Part shown: piece by piece, positions 33,093-41,683 of the stretch | Position numbering within the stretch: the first letter of the stretch is position 1 | How the letters are laid out: every line of letters begins with the position of its first letter | Assembly (NCBI GenBank): GCA_036506495.1 | Contig: DASXRQ010000224.1 | Span: 1 to 62,560, forward strand | Direction: 5' to 3' | Origin: DASXRC01 sp036506495 | GTDB taxonomy: Bacteria > Actinomycetota > Actinomycetes > Mycobacteriales > Micromonosporaceae | DNA length: 62,560 bases | Notes under the pieces: generated by a model | The model's input: the letters and a program-made list of their open reading frames with translations, nothing else | Databases searched by the model: none | Told to the model about the DNA's origin: nothing | Made by a program: the position numbers and the translations under genes

Positions 33093-34204
33093 GATCCGTT
33101 CTTGAGAAAATCCGGCACGTCCACATCGTCGAACAGGACCTTGCGCCCCGCCTGACTGGGTGGCGACACGGGTGCCGGTGAGGTCGGCATCCCTCCCATC
33201 GCGGTGGGTGGCTGCTGTGCGGACGTGCGCGACGGATCGGCCGGCTTGTACGCGGGAGTCCCGCCGTCGAACCCGGCGGCGATGACGGTCACCCGTACCT
33301 CGTCGCCGAGCGCGTCGTCGATCACGGCGCCGAAGATGATGTTGGCGTCCGGGTGGGCCGCGTCGGTCACCTGCTGTGCCGCGTCGTTGATCTCGAACAG
33401 GCCGAGGTCGGAGCCGCCCGCGATGGACAGCAGCACGCCGCGGGCGCCGTCCATGCTCTGCTCCAGCAGGGGGCTGGAGATCGCCCGCTCGGCCGCCTCG
33501 ACGGCCCGGTTGTCCCCGCGGGCGCTGCCGATGCCCATGAGCGCGCTGCCGGCACCGTTCATGACGCTTTTCACGTCCGCGAAGTCCAGGTTGATCAGGC
33601 CTGGCGTTGTGATCAGGTCGGTGATGCCCTGGACGCCGGAGAGCAGCACCTGGTCGGCCTGCCGGAACGCGTCCATCATGCTGATACCGCGGTCGCCGAG
33701 AGCCAGCAGCCGGTCGTTGGGGATCACGATGAGCGTGTCGCACTGGTTGCGCAGCTCCTCGATGCCGGCCTCGGCCTGAACCTGACGCCGTTTGCCCTCG
33801 AACGAGAACGGCCGGGTCACGACGCCGATGGTCAACGCGCCCAGCTTGCGGGAGATCTGGGACACCACCGGCGCCCCGCCGGTCCCCGTACCGCCGCCCT
33901 CGCCGCACGTCACGAACACCATGTCCGCGCCCTTGAGAACCTCTTCGATCTCGTCCCGGTGGTCCTCGGCGGCGTTCCTGCCCACGTCCGGGTTCGCACC
34001 CGCGCCGAGCCCGCGGGTCAGCTCGCGGCCAACGTCGAGCTTGACGTCGGCGTCGCTCATCAGCAGTGCCTGCGCGTCGGTGTTGATGGCGATGAACTCC
34101 ACGCCCTTGAGCCCGACCTCGATCATGCGGTTGACGGCGTTGACGCCGCCGCCGCCGATCCCGACGACCTTGATCACCGCGAGGTAGTTGTGCGGAGGTG
34201 TCAT
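33089..34204 (-). CDS. ftsZ: Cell division GTPase FtsZ
   Basis: This 371-aa tubulin homologue forms the Z ring. It has the nucleotide site GIGGGGVNAVNRM (15-27), tubulin signature GGGTGTGG (103-110), and the T7 loop NLDFAD (205-210), whose Asp completes the neighbour's GTPase site. A short, disordered linker (about 318-355) leads to the C-terminal peptide DDVDVPDFLK, which binds SepF and other partners. GGAAGG lies 8 nt before the ATG. It has its own promoter, since the plus-strand aminopeptidase gene separates it from ftsQ. Confidence 0.98.
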   Translation of the reverse strand: MTPPHNYLAVIKVVGIGGGGVNAVNRMIEVGLKGVEFIAINTDAQALLMSDADVKLDVGRELTRGLGAGANPDVGRNAAEDHRDEIEEVLKGADMVFVTCGEGGGTGTGGAPVVSQISRKLGALTIGVVTRPFSFEGKRRQVQAEAGIEELRNQCDTLIVIPNDRLLALGDRGISMMDAFRQADQVLLSGVQGITDLITTPGLINLDFADVKSVMNGAGSALMGIGSARGDNRAVEAAERAISSPLLEQSMDGARGVLLSIAGGSDLGLFEINDAAQQVTDAAHPDANIIFGAVIDDALGDEVRVTVIAAGFDGGTPAYKPADPSRTSAQQPPTAMGGMPTSPAPVSPPSQAGRKVLFDDVDVPDFLKNGS

Positions 34205-34301
34205 CCGGCAGCCTTCCTTCCGTCGTGCACTCGCGGCGTCGGTCTCGGCCGTGACGCGTGCTGCTCTTGTTGCGCACGAGGGCGAGGGGCGAAACCCTCA
34301 C

Positions 34302-34330
34302 CCTCTACTGGAGACTTGGAGCGATGTCAA
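34302..34330 (-). promoter_or_regulatory. ftsZ promoter
   Basis: Minus-strand TTGACA (34330-34325), 17 bp, TAGAGG (34307-34302) is a near-consensus housekeeping promoter. The leader would be about 90 nt and ends with GGAAGG. The same 160-bp gap also holds TAAGGT (34351-34356) in front of the divergent aminopeptidase GTG, so the two promoters are back to back. Confidence 0.65.
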
Positions 34331-34364
34331 CCACTGCCCTGTTGGCAACGTAAGGTGCTGTCTC

Positions 34365-35387
34365 GTGCCAGCCAAGGACCCCGGCGGCGTGTCGCCGCGC
34401 CCGTACCCGGAGACCGAGCCGTACGAGCGCGGCATGCTCGACGTCGGCGACGGGCAGCGCGTGTACTGGAAGACCTGTGGCAACCCGCGCGGCACGCCCG
34501 CCGTGGTCTTCCACGGCGGGCCGGGTTCGGGCTGCACGCCGGGTTGGCTGTCCTATTTCGATCCCGAGGCGTACCGCGTCGTGCTGTTCGACCAGCGCGG
34601 CTGCGGCCGGAGCACGCCGAACGCGGGCGATCCGGCCGTCGACCTTGCCACCAACACGACCCACCACCTGCTCGCCGACGTCGAGCTCCTCCGCCGGCAT
34701 CTCCGCGTCGAGCGCTGGCTGGTGTTCGGCGGGTCATGGGGTTCGACCCTCGGCCTGGCGTACGCCGAGCGGCACCCCGACCGCGTCGCCGCCCTCGTCC
34801 TCTTCAGCGTCACGACCACCAGCCGCCGGGATGTCGAATGGGTCACCCGTGACATGGGCCGGATCTTCCCCGCCGAATGGACGCGGTTCCGCGATGGCGT
34901 ACCGGCCGCCGACCGCGACGGCAACCTCGCCTCGGCGTACGCCCGGCTGCTGCGCGACCCTGACCCCGCGGTTCGCGAGAAGGCAGCGCGGGACTGGTGC
35001 GACTGGGAGGGCGCGCACGTGGCCACGGTGCCCGGTCACCGGCCCGACCCGCGGTACGAGGATCCGACGTTCCGGATGGTCTTCGCGCGCCTGGTTACCC
35101 ACTACTGGTCGAACGCCGCGTGGCTCGACGAGGGCGTGCTGGTACGCGAGGCGGGCAGGCTCACGGGCGTACCCGGCGTGCTGGTCCACGGCCGGCTCGA
35201 CATCAGCAGCCCGCCCGACAACGCGTGGGAGATAGCGCGGGCGTGGCCGGACGGCGAGCTGGTGCTCGTCGACGAGGCCGGCCACGGAGCCGGCCATCAC
35301 GGCATGTCCGAGGTCCTCCTCGCCGCGATCGACCGCTTCGCGGACCCGCACCGACCAAACCTGGACCGAGGCGTCAGCGGATCGTGA
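34365..35387 (+). CDS. pip: Prolyl aminopeptidase
   Basis: This 340-aa alpha/beta hydrolase removes N-terminal proline from peptides. Family motifs are HGGPGSGCTPG (oxyanion region), DQRGCGRSTPN, the nucleophile elbow GGSWGSTL with its Ser, and a C-terminal VDEAGHGAG with the catalytic His. LDISSPPDNAWE carries the Asp region. The GTG at 34365 follows TAAGGT by 8 nt and looks leaderless; GTG 34389 is an alternative. It is the only plus-strand gene inside the dcw cluster. Its 3' end overlaps ftsQ by 14 bp. Confidence 0.9.
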   Translation: MPAKDPGGVSPRPYPETEPYERGMLDVGDGQRVYWKTCGNPRGTPAVVFHGGPGSGCTPGWLSYFDPEAYRVVLFDQRGCGRSTPNAGDPAVDLATNTTHHLLADVELLRRHLRVERWLVFGGSWGSTLGLAYAERHPDRVAALVLFSVTTTSRRDVEWVTRDMGRIFPAEWTRFRDGVPAADRDGNLASAYARLLRDPDPAVREKAARDWCDWEGAHVATVPGHRPDPRYEDPTFRMVFARLVTHYWSNAAWLDEGVLVREAGRLTGVPGVLVHGRLDISSPPDNAWEIARAWPDGELVLVDEAGHGAGHHGMSEVLLAAIDRFADPHRPNLDRGVSGS

Positions 35388-36171
35388 CCACATCCGGGGC
35401 ACTCACGTCGATCGTGTCGCCCTCGCGGGCGAGCAGCGCGGTCGCGACCCGTGCCTTGGTGCCGCTCTCCGTCGCGTCGCCCCAGACGACCTGACGGCCC
35501 TCCCGCAGCTCCAGCCGGATGCGGGCCGGCCCGTCCACCACGATCGAGACGAGCTGGCCGCGTAGCTCGGCGGTCAGCGCGTGCAGCACCTGCAACGCCG
35601 CGCGGGTCGTCGGCTCGGCCGGCCCGGGCGCCGCCGCGAGCCGGACCAGCGGCACGTCCGCCGGGCGGTGCGTGACGGTCTCGTACGCCACGCCGTGTGG
35701 GTCGACGAGCACGAAGTGCTTGTCCCGCGGCACGGCGATCGCCGGGGTGCGCTCGACGATGGCCACCACGATCGCGTCGGGCCAGTCCCGGCGCACCTCG
35801 ACCGACCCGACCGGCGCGAGGGCGGCGACTCGGGCCCGCACGGCGCCGAGGTCCACCCGGGCCAGCGGCGTTCCCACCGGCACCGCCGCCGCCCGCTCGA
35901 CCTCGAGTGGGGACAGGATCGCGGTGCCGGTCACCCGGACGTCTCGCACGCCGAGGAACGACGTGCCGTACGCGACCCAGGCGCCGATGCCGCCGAGCGC
36001 CAGCGCGGTCGCGGCGACGGTCCACGGCAGTGCGGCGCGCACCCGGCGGCGTCGCGTCCGGCGCGTGAACCGGCGCACGGAGGAGGGCACGGCGTTGGTG
36101 CGCGCGCGGACGAGTCGCCACCGGCGCGCCCCACCGGGGCCGCCACGGCCGACACCGCCCGGCGGGGTCAT
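35374..36171 (-). CDS. ftsQ: Cell division protein FtsQ
   Basis: 265 aa. A basic cytoplasmic N-terminus (1-45, with RRFTRRTRRRR) is followed by one transmembrane helix (about 46-67). The POTRA domain (about 73-142: VRDVRVTGTAILSPLEVERAA, VEVRRDWPDAIVVAIVERTPA) and a beta domain complete it. It links FtsL and the septal synthase to the divisome. The ATG overlaps the murC stop (ATGA). It is the last gene of the main dcw transcript, because the next gene is convergent. Confidence 0.93.
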   Translation of the reverse strand: MTPPGGVGRGGPGGARRWRLVRARTNAVPSSVRRFTRRTRRRRVRAALPWTVAATALALGGIGAWVAYGTSFLGVRDVRVTGTAILSPLEVERAAAVPVGTPLARVDLGAVRARVAALAPVGSVEVRRDWPDAIVVAIVERTPAIAVPRDKHFVLVDPHGVAYETVTHRPADVPLVRLAAAPGPAEPTTRAALQVLHALTAELRGQLVSIVVDGPARIRLELREGRQVVWGDATESGTKARVATALLAREGDTIDVSAPDVVTIR

Positions 36172-37661
36172 TCCGCCGCGGCGTCCGGTTTCGCCGGGGC
36201 GCCCGGGTGCCCGTGCCGCCCCACGTAGCCGCCCTCGGCCTCGGCCCGCTCGGTCAGCGCGGCGAGCAGCTCGTCGCCCATCAACGAGATCGGGGGCGCG
36301 CCCATCGTGACGACCACGTCGCCCTCTCGGGCCCGCGCCGCGACCTCGGACGGCGCGTCGGACCAGGAGGGCACGAACACCTTGCGGTCCTCCGGCAGCG
36401 GGATCGCGGCGGTGAGCGCGACGCCGCCCTCGCCGGGTTGGCGTACCTCGCCCGGGCCGAAGACCTCGAGCACGACCGCCTCGTCGGCGATCGCCAGAGC
36501 CTCGGCTATCTCCGCCTGCAGGTCGCGCGTGCGGTACATCCGATACGGCTGGAACAGGACGACCAGGCGGCCGCCCGCGGCCACCTCGCGCAGGGTGCGC
36601 AGGGCCGCCGTCATCGACGTCGGGTGGTAGGCGTACTCGTCGTACACCCGCACCCCACCGACCATCCCCTTGAGCTCGAACCGCCGGCGTACGCCCGGGA
36701 ATGAGGCCAGTGCCTCGAGCACCGACTCGGGCGGCACGCCGAGCCGGATCGCGGCGAGCACGGCGGCCGCGCTGTTGAGGGCGAGGTGCTTGCCCGGCAC
36801 CGGCATCGTGACCTCGCCGAGCCGCGCGCCATCGATCTCCGCGAGGTAACGGGCACCGTGCACCGTCGACGTGATCTCCGACAGGCGCAGGTGCGCACCG
36901 GCGGACTCGCCGTACGTGTAGACCGCCCGGCCACCGGTCGCCAGGGCGGCGGCGAGCCGCTGGGTGCCGGGGTCGTCGGCGCACAGCACCACAAACCCGT
37001 CCGGCTCGGTGAGCCGCGCGAAATCCGCGAACGCCTCCTCGAGCGTGTTCAGGTCGCCGTACGTGTTGAGATGGTCGGCCTCTATGTTCGTGATGATCGA
37101 TACGTACGGCCGGTACAGCAGGAACGACCGGTCGCTCTCGTCCGCTTCGGCGACGAAGTACTGGCCGCTGCCGTGGTGGGCGTTGGAGCCGACCTCGGAG
37201 ATCTCGCCGCCGATCACGAACGACGGATCCAGGCCGGCGTGCTGGAGGATCAGCGTGACCATCGAGGTCGTCGTCGTCTTGCCGTGGGTGCCGGCGACCG
37301 CGATCGTGCGCCGGCCGGTCATCGCCGCGGCCAGCGCCTCCGAGCGGTGCAGCACGCGCAGGCCGCGCCGGCGCGCCTCGACTAACTCCAGGTGGTCCCG
37401 CGGGATAGCCGTGGAGTAGACGACGGTGTCCACACCGTCCAGGTTGGACGGTTCGTGGCTCATGTGGACGGTCCCGCCGAGCGCCCGCAACCCGGCCAGC
37501 GCCGGCCAGTCGCGCAGCTCGCTGCCCGAGACGCGGATGCCGCGGGTCAGCAGCAGTCGCGCGAGCGCGCTCATCCCGACTCCGCCCACCCCGATCAGGT
37601 GTACGGTGCCGAGCTCCTCGGCCGTCAGCCGCCCCGCCGGGCTGAGCTCCGCGACGTTCAT
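36168..37661 (-). CDS. murC: UDP-N-acetylmuramate--L-alanine ligase MurC
   Basis: 497 aa. It adds L-Ala to UDP-MurNAc. The Rossmann start GVGGVGMSALARLL (about 25-38), ATP loop GTHGKTTTT (124-132), central NIEADHLNTYGD and C-terminal VYDEYAYHPTSM (Mur ligase C domain with His) are all present. The ATG at 37661 gives the family N-terminus, with GAGGGGGA about 6 nt upstream. It overlaps ftsQ by four bases and lies 10 bp after murG. Confidence 0.96.
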   Translation of the reverse strand: MNVAELSPAGRLTAEELGTVHLIGVGGVGMSALARLLLTRGIRVSGSELRDWPALAGLRALGGTVHMSHEPSNLDGVDTVVYSTAIPRDHLELVEARRRGLRVLHRSEALAAAMTGRRTIAVAGTHGKTTTTSMVTLILQHAGLDPSFVIGGEISEVGSNAHHGSGQYFVAEADESDRSFLLYRPYVSIITNIEADHLNTYGDLNTLEEAFADFARLTEPDGFVVLCADDPGTQRLAAALATGGRAVYTYGESAGAHLRLSEITSTVHGARYLAEIDGARLGEVTMPVPGKHLALNSAAAVLAAIRLGVPPESVLEALASFPGVRRRFELKGMVGGVRVYDEYAYHPTSMTAALRTLREVAAGGRLVVLFQPYRMYRTRDLQAEIAEALAIADEAVVLEVFGPGEVRQPGEGGVALTAAIPLPEDRKVFVPSWSDAPSEVAARAREGDVVVTMGAPPISLMGDELLAALTERAEAEGGYVGRHGHPGAPAKPDAAAE

Positions 37662-37671
37662 CGAGTCCCCC

Positions 37672-38781
37672 TCACCACCACGCCACCGCCTCGAGCACGA
37701 ACTCGCGCAGCGCCTCGTCGCCGTCCCGGCGGCCGTACGCCGCGGCCGCCGCACCCATCGCGGCGAGCCGCTGGGGATCGCGCGCGAGCGGGACGACGTG
37801 CTGATCGATCCAGTCCGGGCTCAGGTCGGCGTCGTCGACCATCAGCCCGCCGCCGGAGTCGACGATCGGCCGCGCGTTGCGGCGCTGCTCCTGGTTGCTG
37901 TGCGGGTACGGCACGTAGACCGCCGGCAGCCCGAGCGCCGCGGTCTCCGCGCAGGTCATCGCGCCGCCTCGGCACAGCGCCAGGTCGGCCGCGGCGTACC
38001 CGAGTTCCATCTGCTCCAGGTACGGCAGGGTGACGTACGGCACCGGCAGGTCCGGCGGGATCTCGACGGGTTCATTACGGGCGCCCATGACATGGAGCAC
38101 CTGGACGCCGGCGGCGGTGACGGCCTTCGCCGCGGCCGCCATGGCGAGATTGATGGACCGGGCGCCCTGGGACGCCCCGAACACGAACAGCACCGGCAGA
38201 TCCGGGCGCAGCCCGAGGTGTGCCCTCGCCTCCGCGCGCCGAGCGGCCCGGTCCAGCGTCGTGATCGACCGCCGCAGGGGTACGCCGACGATCCGCGCGT
38301 GCTTGAGCGCGTCCGACGCCGCGATCTGGTGCGGGAAGCCGACCGCCACGCGCTTGGTGAGCTTCATGCCGAGCCGGTTCGCGACGCCCGGCGGCACGTT
38401 GATCTCGTGGATCACGAGAGGGAGCTCGCGGCGCCACGCGGCCAGGTACGCGGGAACTGCCACGTACCCGCCGAAGCCGACCACAACCTGGGCCTCGACC
38501 TCGTTGATCACCTTGCCCGCGGCGCGGGCCGCCCGCCACATCCTGTCCGGCGTGCGGAACAGGTCGACGTTCACCGATCGGGGCAGCTGGTGCGCCGGGA
38601 TGTGCCGCAGGTCGTACCCGTGCGCCGGGATCAGCTGGTTCTCCAACCCGCGCGGCGTACCGACGCAGGTGACCCGCACGGCGGGGTTGTGCCGGCGCAG
38701 GCAGTCGGCGAAGGCGAGCAGCGGGTAGACGTGGCCCCCGGTCCCCCCGCCGGCGAGCAGCACCGACCGCAGCTGGTCCAT
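37672..38781 (-). CDS. murG: Lipid II synthase glycosyltransferase MurG
   Basis: 369 aa, GT28 family. It transfers GlcNAc from UDP-GlcNAc to lipid I at the inner membrane face. GGGTGGHVYPLLA (11-23) is the N-terminal glycine loop. IHEINVPPGVANR, FGASQGARSINLA and CRGGAMTCAE followed by PYPHSNQEQRRNA are the usual acceptor and donor motifs. The ATG overlaps the ftsW stop by one base (TGATG). Confidence 0.96.
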   Translation of the reverse strand: MDQLRSVLLAGGGTGGHVYPLLAFADCLRRHNPAVRVTCVGTPRGLENQLIPAHGYDLRHIPAHQLPRSVNVDLFRTPDRMWRAARAAGKVINEVEAQVVVGFGGYVAVPAYLAAWRRELPLVIHEINVPPGVANRLGMKLTKRVAVGFPHQIAASDALKHARIVGVPLRRSITTLDRAARRAEARAHLGLRPDLPVLFVFGASQGARSINLAMAAAAKAVTAAGVQVLHVMGARNEPVEIPPDLPVPYVTLPYLEQMELGYAAADLALCRGGAMTCAETAALGLPAVYVPYPHSNQEQRRNARPIVDSGGGLMVDDADLSPDWIDQHVVPLARDPQRLAAMGAAAAAYGRRDGDEALREFVLEAVAWW

Positions 38782-40100
38782 CACACTCCTACCCTTCGCT
38801 TCGCCTGGCGCTCCGGCTCGGCCGGCAGCGGCGGCAACGGCGCCCAGAGTAGTCGTATCCAGCGGGCGGGCGGGCGGGCGTGCAGCGCACGGGCCGCGTC
38901 CGGCTCGGCCCGGGCGAACGACGCGAGCATGCCGACCGCGGCGAGGGTCACCACGAGCGCGCTGCCGCCGTCGGAGATGAACGGCAACGGAAGCCCGGTG
39001 ATCGGCAGCAGCCCGACCACGCCGCCGATGTTGATGACGGCCTGGCTGACCAGCCAGGTAACGGCGCCGGCCGCGGCCAGCCGACGGAACGGGTGATCGA
39101 CGCGCCGGGCGATGCGCAGGCCGGTGTACGCGAGCACGGCGAACAACGCGAGCACCACCAGGCAGCCGACCACCCCGAGCTCCTCGGCGATCACCGCGAA
39201 GATGAAGTCGTTGTGTGCGTTGGGCAGCCAGTCCCACTTCAGGCTGCCCTTGCCGAGACCGACCCCGAACCAGCCGCCGTCGGCGATCGCGTACCGTCCC
39301 TGCAGGGCCTGGTAGCAGTCGGCCTGGTCGCAGCGCGCCGGCGGGTTGACGAACGCGGCGAGCCGGCGCAGCCGGTAGTTCCCGTCGTCCGCACCGCCGC
39401 CAGCCATCGCGATCAACAGCCCGACGCCGGCGAGCCCGAGCGCGGCCAGCCCGCCGAAGACCCGCAGCCGCACCCCGGCCGCCCACAGCAGCCCGACCAC
39501 GATCGCCAGCAGGCACAGCATCGTGCCGAGGTCGTTGTAGCCGACGATCACGAACAGCACCCCGAGCACCGGGAACAGCGGCGTGGCCAGCTCACGCCAC
39601 CAGCCGAGCGCCGCACCCTTGCGGGTGAGCAGGTCGGCCCCCCACAGCACCAGGCCGAGCTTGGCCAGCTCCGAGGGCTGCACCTGGATCGGGCCAATGT
39701 AGAGCCAGAGGAGGTTCGCGGCGACCGGCCCGATGCGCGGGCTGGAGATCGCTCCGGCGGCATCCAGCAGGACGAGCAGGTCGAGCACGCTCAGCAGCAG
39801 CACCGCGACACCGAGCGCGGGCAACCCGAGCGCCCGGTACGTCCGCGCGGGCAGGCGCTGGCAGAACCAGAACGCGCCCAGCCCGATGACCGCGAACACC
39901 GCCTGCTTCGCGATCATCGTGAAGGCGCTGCCATCGGTGGCGTACGCCTTCACGCTCGTCGCGGAGAACACCATCGTCAGCCCAATCACGAGCAGCAGGC
40001 CGGCGCTGGAGATCAGCAGGTAATACGAGGCGAGCGGACGCTGCAGCAGGCCGCGCAGCGCGGCGACCGCCGACCTGGCGGTGCCGCTGTCCGCGGTCAT
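38781..40100 (-). CDS. ftsW: Septal SEDS glycosyltransferase FtsW
   Basis: 439 aa, SEDS family, with about ten transmembrane helices. It polymerises lipid II with FtsI. Characteristic stretches are IQVQPSELAKLGLVLW (about 149-164), GRYAIADGGWFGVGLGKGSLKWDWLPNAHNDF-type loop 7 (with the catalytic Asp region) and GLLPITGLPLPFISDGGSA near the end. A large extracellular loop holds NPPARCDQADCYQ, with two Cys. A 45-residue basic tail ends the protein. The ATG overlaps the murD stop (ATGA). Confidence 0.95.
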   Translation of the reverse strand: MTADSGTARSAVAALRGLLQRPLASYYLLISSAGLLLVIGLTMVFSATSVKAYATDGSAFTMIAKQAVFAVIGLGAFWFCQRLPARTYRALGLPALGVAVLLLSVLDLLVLLDAAGAISSPRIGPVAANLLWLYIGPIQVQPSELAKLGLVLWGADLLTRKGAALGWWRELATPLFPVLGVLFVIVGYNDLGTMLCLLAIVVGLLWAAGVRLRVFGGLAALGLAGVGLLIAMAGGGADDGNYRLRRLAAFVNPPARCDQADCYQALQGRYAIADGGWFGVGLGKGSLKWDWLPNAHNDFIFAVIAEELGVVGCLVVLALFAVLAYTGLRIARRVDHPFRRLAAAGAVTWLVSQAVINIGGVVGLLPITGLPLPFISDGGSALVVTLAAVGMLASFARAEPDAARALHARPPARWIRLLWAPLPPLPAEPERQAKRRVGV

Positions 40101-41683
40101 CCTTCCGCCGCGAGCGCGCGCACCGCCGCCGCGAACGCGTCACCCCGGCGCGCGTAGTCGGTGTACATGTCGCGTGAGGCCGCGGCGGGCGCGAGCAGCA
40201 CGGTGTCGCCCGGCCGGGCAAGCCGGGCAGCGGCGCGCACCACCTCCGCCATCGCCCCATCATCGGTGCTGTCGACCTGGACGACCGGCAGGCGCGGGGC
40301 GTGTCGCGCGAGCGCCTGGGCCACCTGGGCGCGGTCGACGCCTAGCAGGACCGCGCCGGCCAGCCGATCGGCCACCGCCGCGACCAGCGGACCCACGTCG
40401 ACGCCCTTCAGCTGGCCACCGGCCACCCACACCACCCGGGGGTACGCGCCGAGCGAGGCGAGTGCCGCGTGCGGGTTCGTCGCCTTGCTATCGTCCACAT
40501 AGGACACGCCCGCGACGGTCGCGACGTACTCGTTGCGGTGCGGCTCGGGCGCATAGCCGGACAGCCCGTCGCGGACCGCGGCGGCCGGCACGCCGTACCC
40601 GCGCGCGAGCGCCGCCGCGGCCAGCGCGTTCGCCACGTTGTGCGCCCCCGGCGGCTGGATCCCGGCCGCCGGGGCCAGCTCGACCCCGTCACCGAAGGCC
40701 CGGTCGACCAGGACACCATCGACGATGCCGAGCTGTCCGGCGGCCGGCTCACCGAGCGTGAAGGAGACCCGGCGGCCGGCGGCCCGCGCCAGGTCCGCCG
40801 CGACCCTTGGGTCATCCGCGTTGCCGACCGCGATGCCGTCCGGGGCCCGCCAGATGGCCGTCTTCGCCGACGCGTACGCCTCGAAGCCGCCGTGCCAGTC
40901 GAGGTGGTCATCGGCGTAGTTCAGGATCGCCCCCTCCTCCGGGGCCATCGTGGACGACCAGTACAGCTGCTGGCTGGACAGCTCCACGGCGAGCACGTCG
41001 TACGCCGCCGGGTCCAGCTCGACCAGCGGTACGCCGATGTTGCCGACGGCCGCGGTGCGCAGCCCGGCCGCCGACAGCATCGCGGCGAGCATGGTGGTCG
41101 TCGTGGTCTTGCCGTTCGTGCCGGTGACCGCGAGCCACGGCGGCGCGTGCGGGCCGCGCAGCCGCCAGGCCAGCTCCGGTTCGCTGTAGACCTCCAGCCC
41201 GGCGGCGACGGCGGCGACCGCGAACGGGTGGTGCGGCGGGAAGCCCGGCGAGACGATCAGCTCGGTGACGCCGTCGAGCAGCGTCGCCGACGGCGCCTCG
41301 GCGATGACGATGCGCGCGCCGGCGGCCGCCAGCTCGTCGGTCCGGGCCGAGGCGACCCGATCGACGACCGTGACGTCGGCGCCGAGCCGCAACAGGGCCC
41401 GGGCGCTCGCCGCGCCGGCAATCGCCGCACCCGCAACGACAATGCTGAGATGCTGGCCCTCGCTGAGCTGCCGGCCCTCGCTCCGCTCGGGCGGCTCGCG
41501 CAGAGCCGGCTTGCCCTCGCTCCGCTCGGGCGGCTCGCGCCGCCGCAGGGCGCCGTCTTCGCCCTGCGGGGGACGACGCTGCGCGCGTCCTCCTCGGGCT
41601 CCAGACGACGCCGCGGCGCTCGCGTTCCCGGCGGCGCTCGCGTGCTCGGCGGCGCTCGCGTTCCCGGCGGCGCTCGCGGTCAT
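40097..41683 (-). CDS. murD: UDP-N-acetylmuramoylalanine--D-glutamate ligase MurD with repeat-encoded N-terminal extension
   Basis: 528 aa. It adds D-Glu to UDP-MurNAc-L-Ala. Normal MurD begins at about residue 79 (LSIVVAGAAIAGAASA). The ATP loop is GTNGKTTTT (188-196), and YVDDSKATNPHA is the C-terminal catalytic lysine region. Residues 1-78 are foreign-looking: three ASAAGN-type hexapeptides, then a Gly/Arg segment, then PPERSEG twice (51-57, 64-70). No ATG or GTG follows the extension before the Rossmann fold, so it must be translated or be bypassed by a rare start. The ATG overlaps the mraY stop as TAATG, the ancestral coupling point. Confidence 0.9.
   Translation of the reverse strand: MTASAAGNASAAEHASAAGNASAAASSGARGGRAQRRPPQGEDGALRRREPPERSEGKPALREPPERSEGRQLSEGQHLSIVVAGAAIAGAASARALLRLGADVTVVDRVASARTDELAAAGARIVIAEAPSATLLDGVTELIVSPGFPPHHPFAVAAVAAGLEVYSEPELAWRLRGPHAPPWLAVTGTNGKTTTTTMLAAMLSAAGLRTAAVGNIGVPLVELDPAAYDVLAVELSSQQLYWSSTMAPEEGAILNYADDHLDWHGGFEAYASAKTAIWRAPDGIAVGNADDPRVAADLARAAGRRVSFTLGEPAAGQLGIVDGVLVDRAFGDGVELAPAAGIQPPGAHNVANALAAAALARGYGVPAAAVRDGLSGYAPEPHRNEYVATVAGVSYVDDSKATNPHAALASLGAYPRVVWVAGGQLKGVDVGPLVAAVADRLAGAVLLGVDRAQVAQALARHAPRLPVVQVDSTDDGAMAEVVRAAARLARPGDTVLLAPAAASRDMYTDYARRGDAFAAAVRALAAEG
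41474..41678 (-). repeat. Dispersed repeat element and 18-bp tandem repeat inside murD
   Basis: Two parts. First, the core GCCCTCGCTCCGCTCGGGCG occurs at 41474-41493 and 41513-41532 (39-bp period). Upstream of it on the minus strand lies a segment reaching to about 41618 that aligns by eye with the tandem repeat at 62028-62273, including the shared core. Second, GGCGCTCGCG recurs at 41615, 41633, 41651 and 41669 with exact 18-bp spacing, encoding the ASAAGN repeats. Both parts preserve the murD reading frame. Confidence 0.75.

Noticed and set aside
41474..41678. CRISPR array or direct-repeat array in murD
   Set aside because: The 18-bp repeats are contiguous with no spacers, and the 28-bp repeats occur only twice. 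They are in frame with murD and no cas genes are present.
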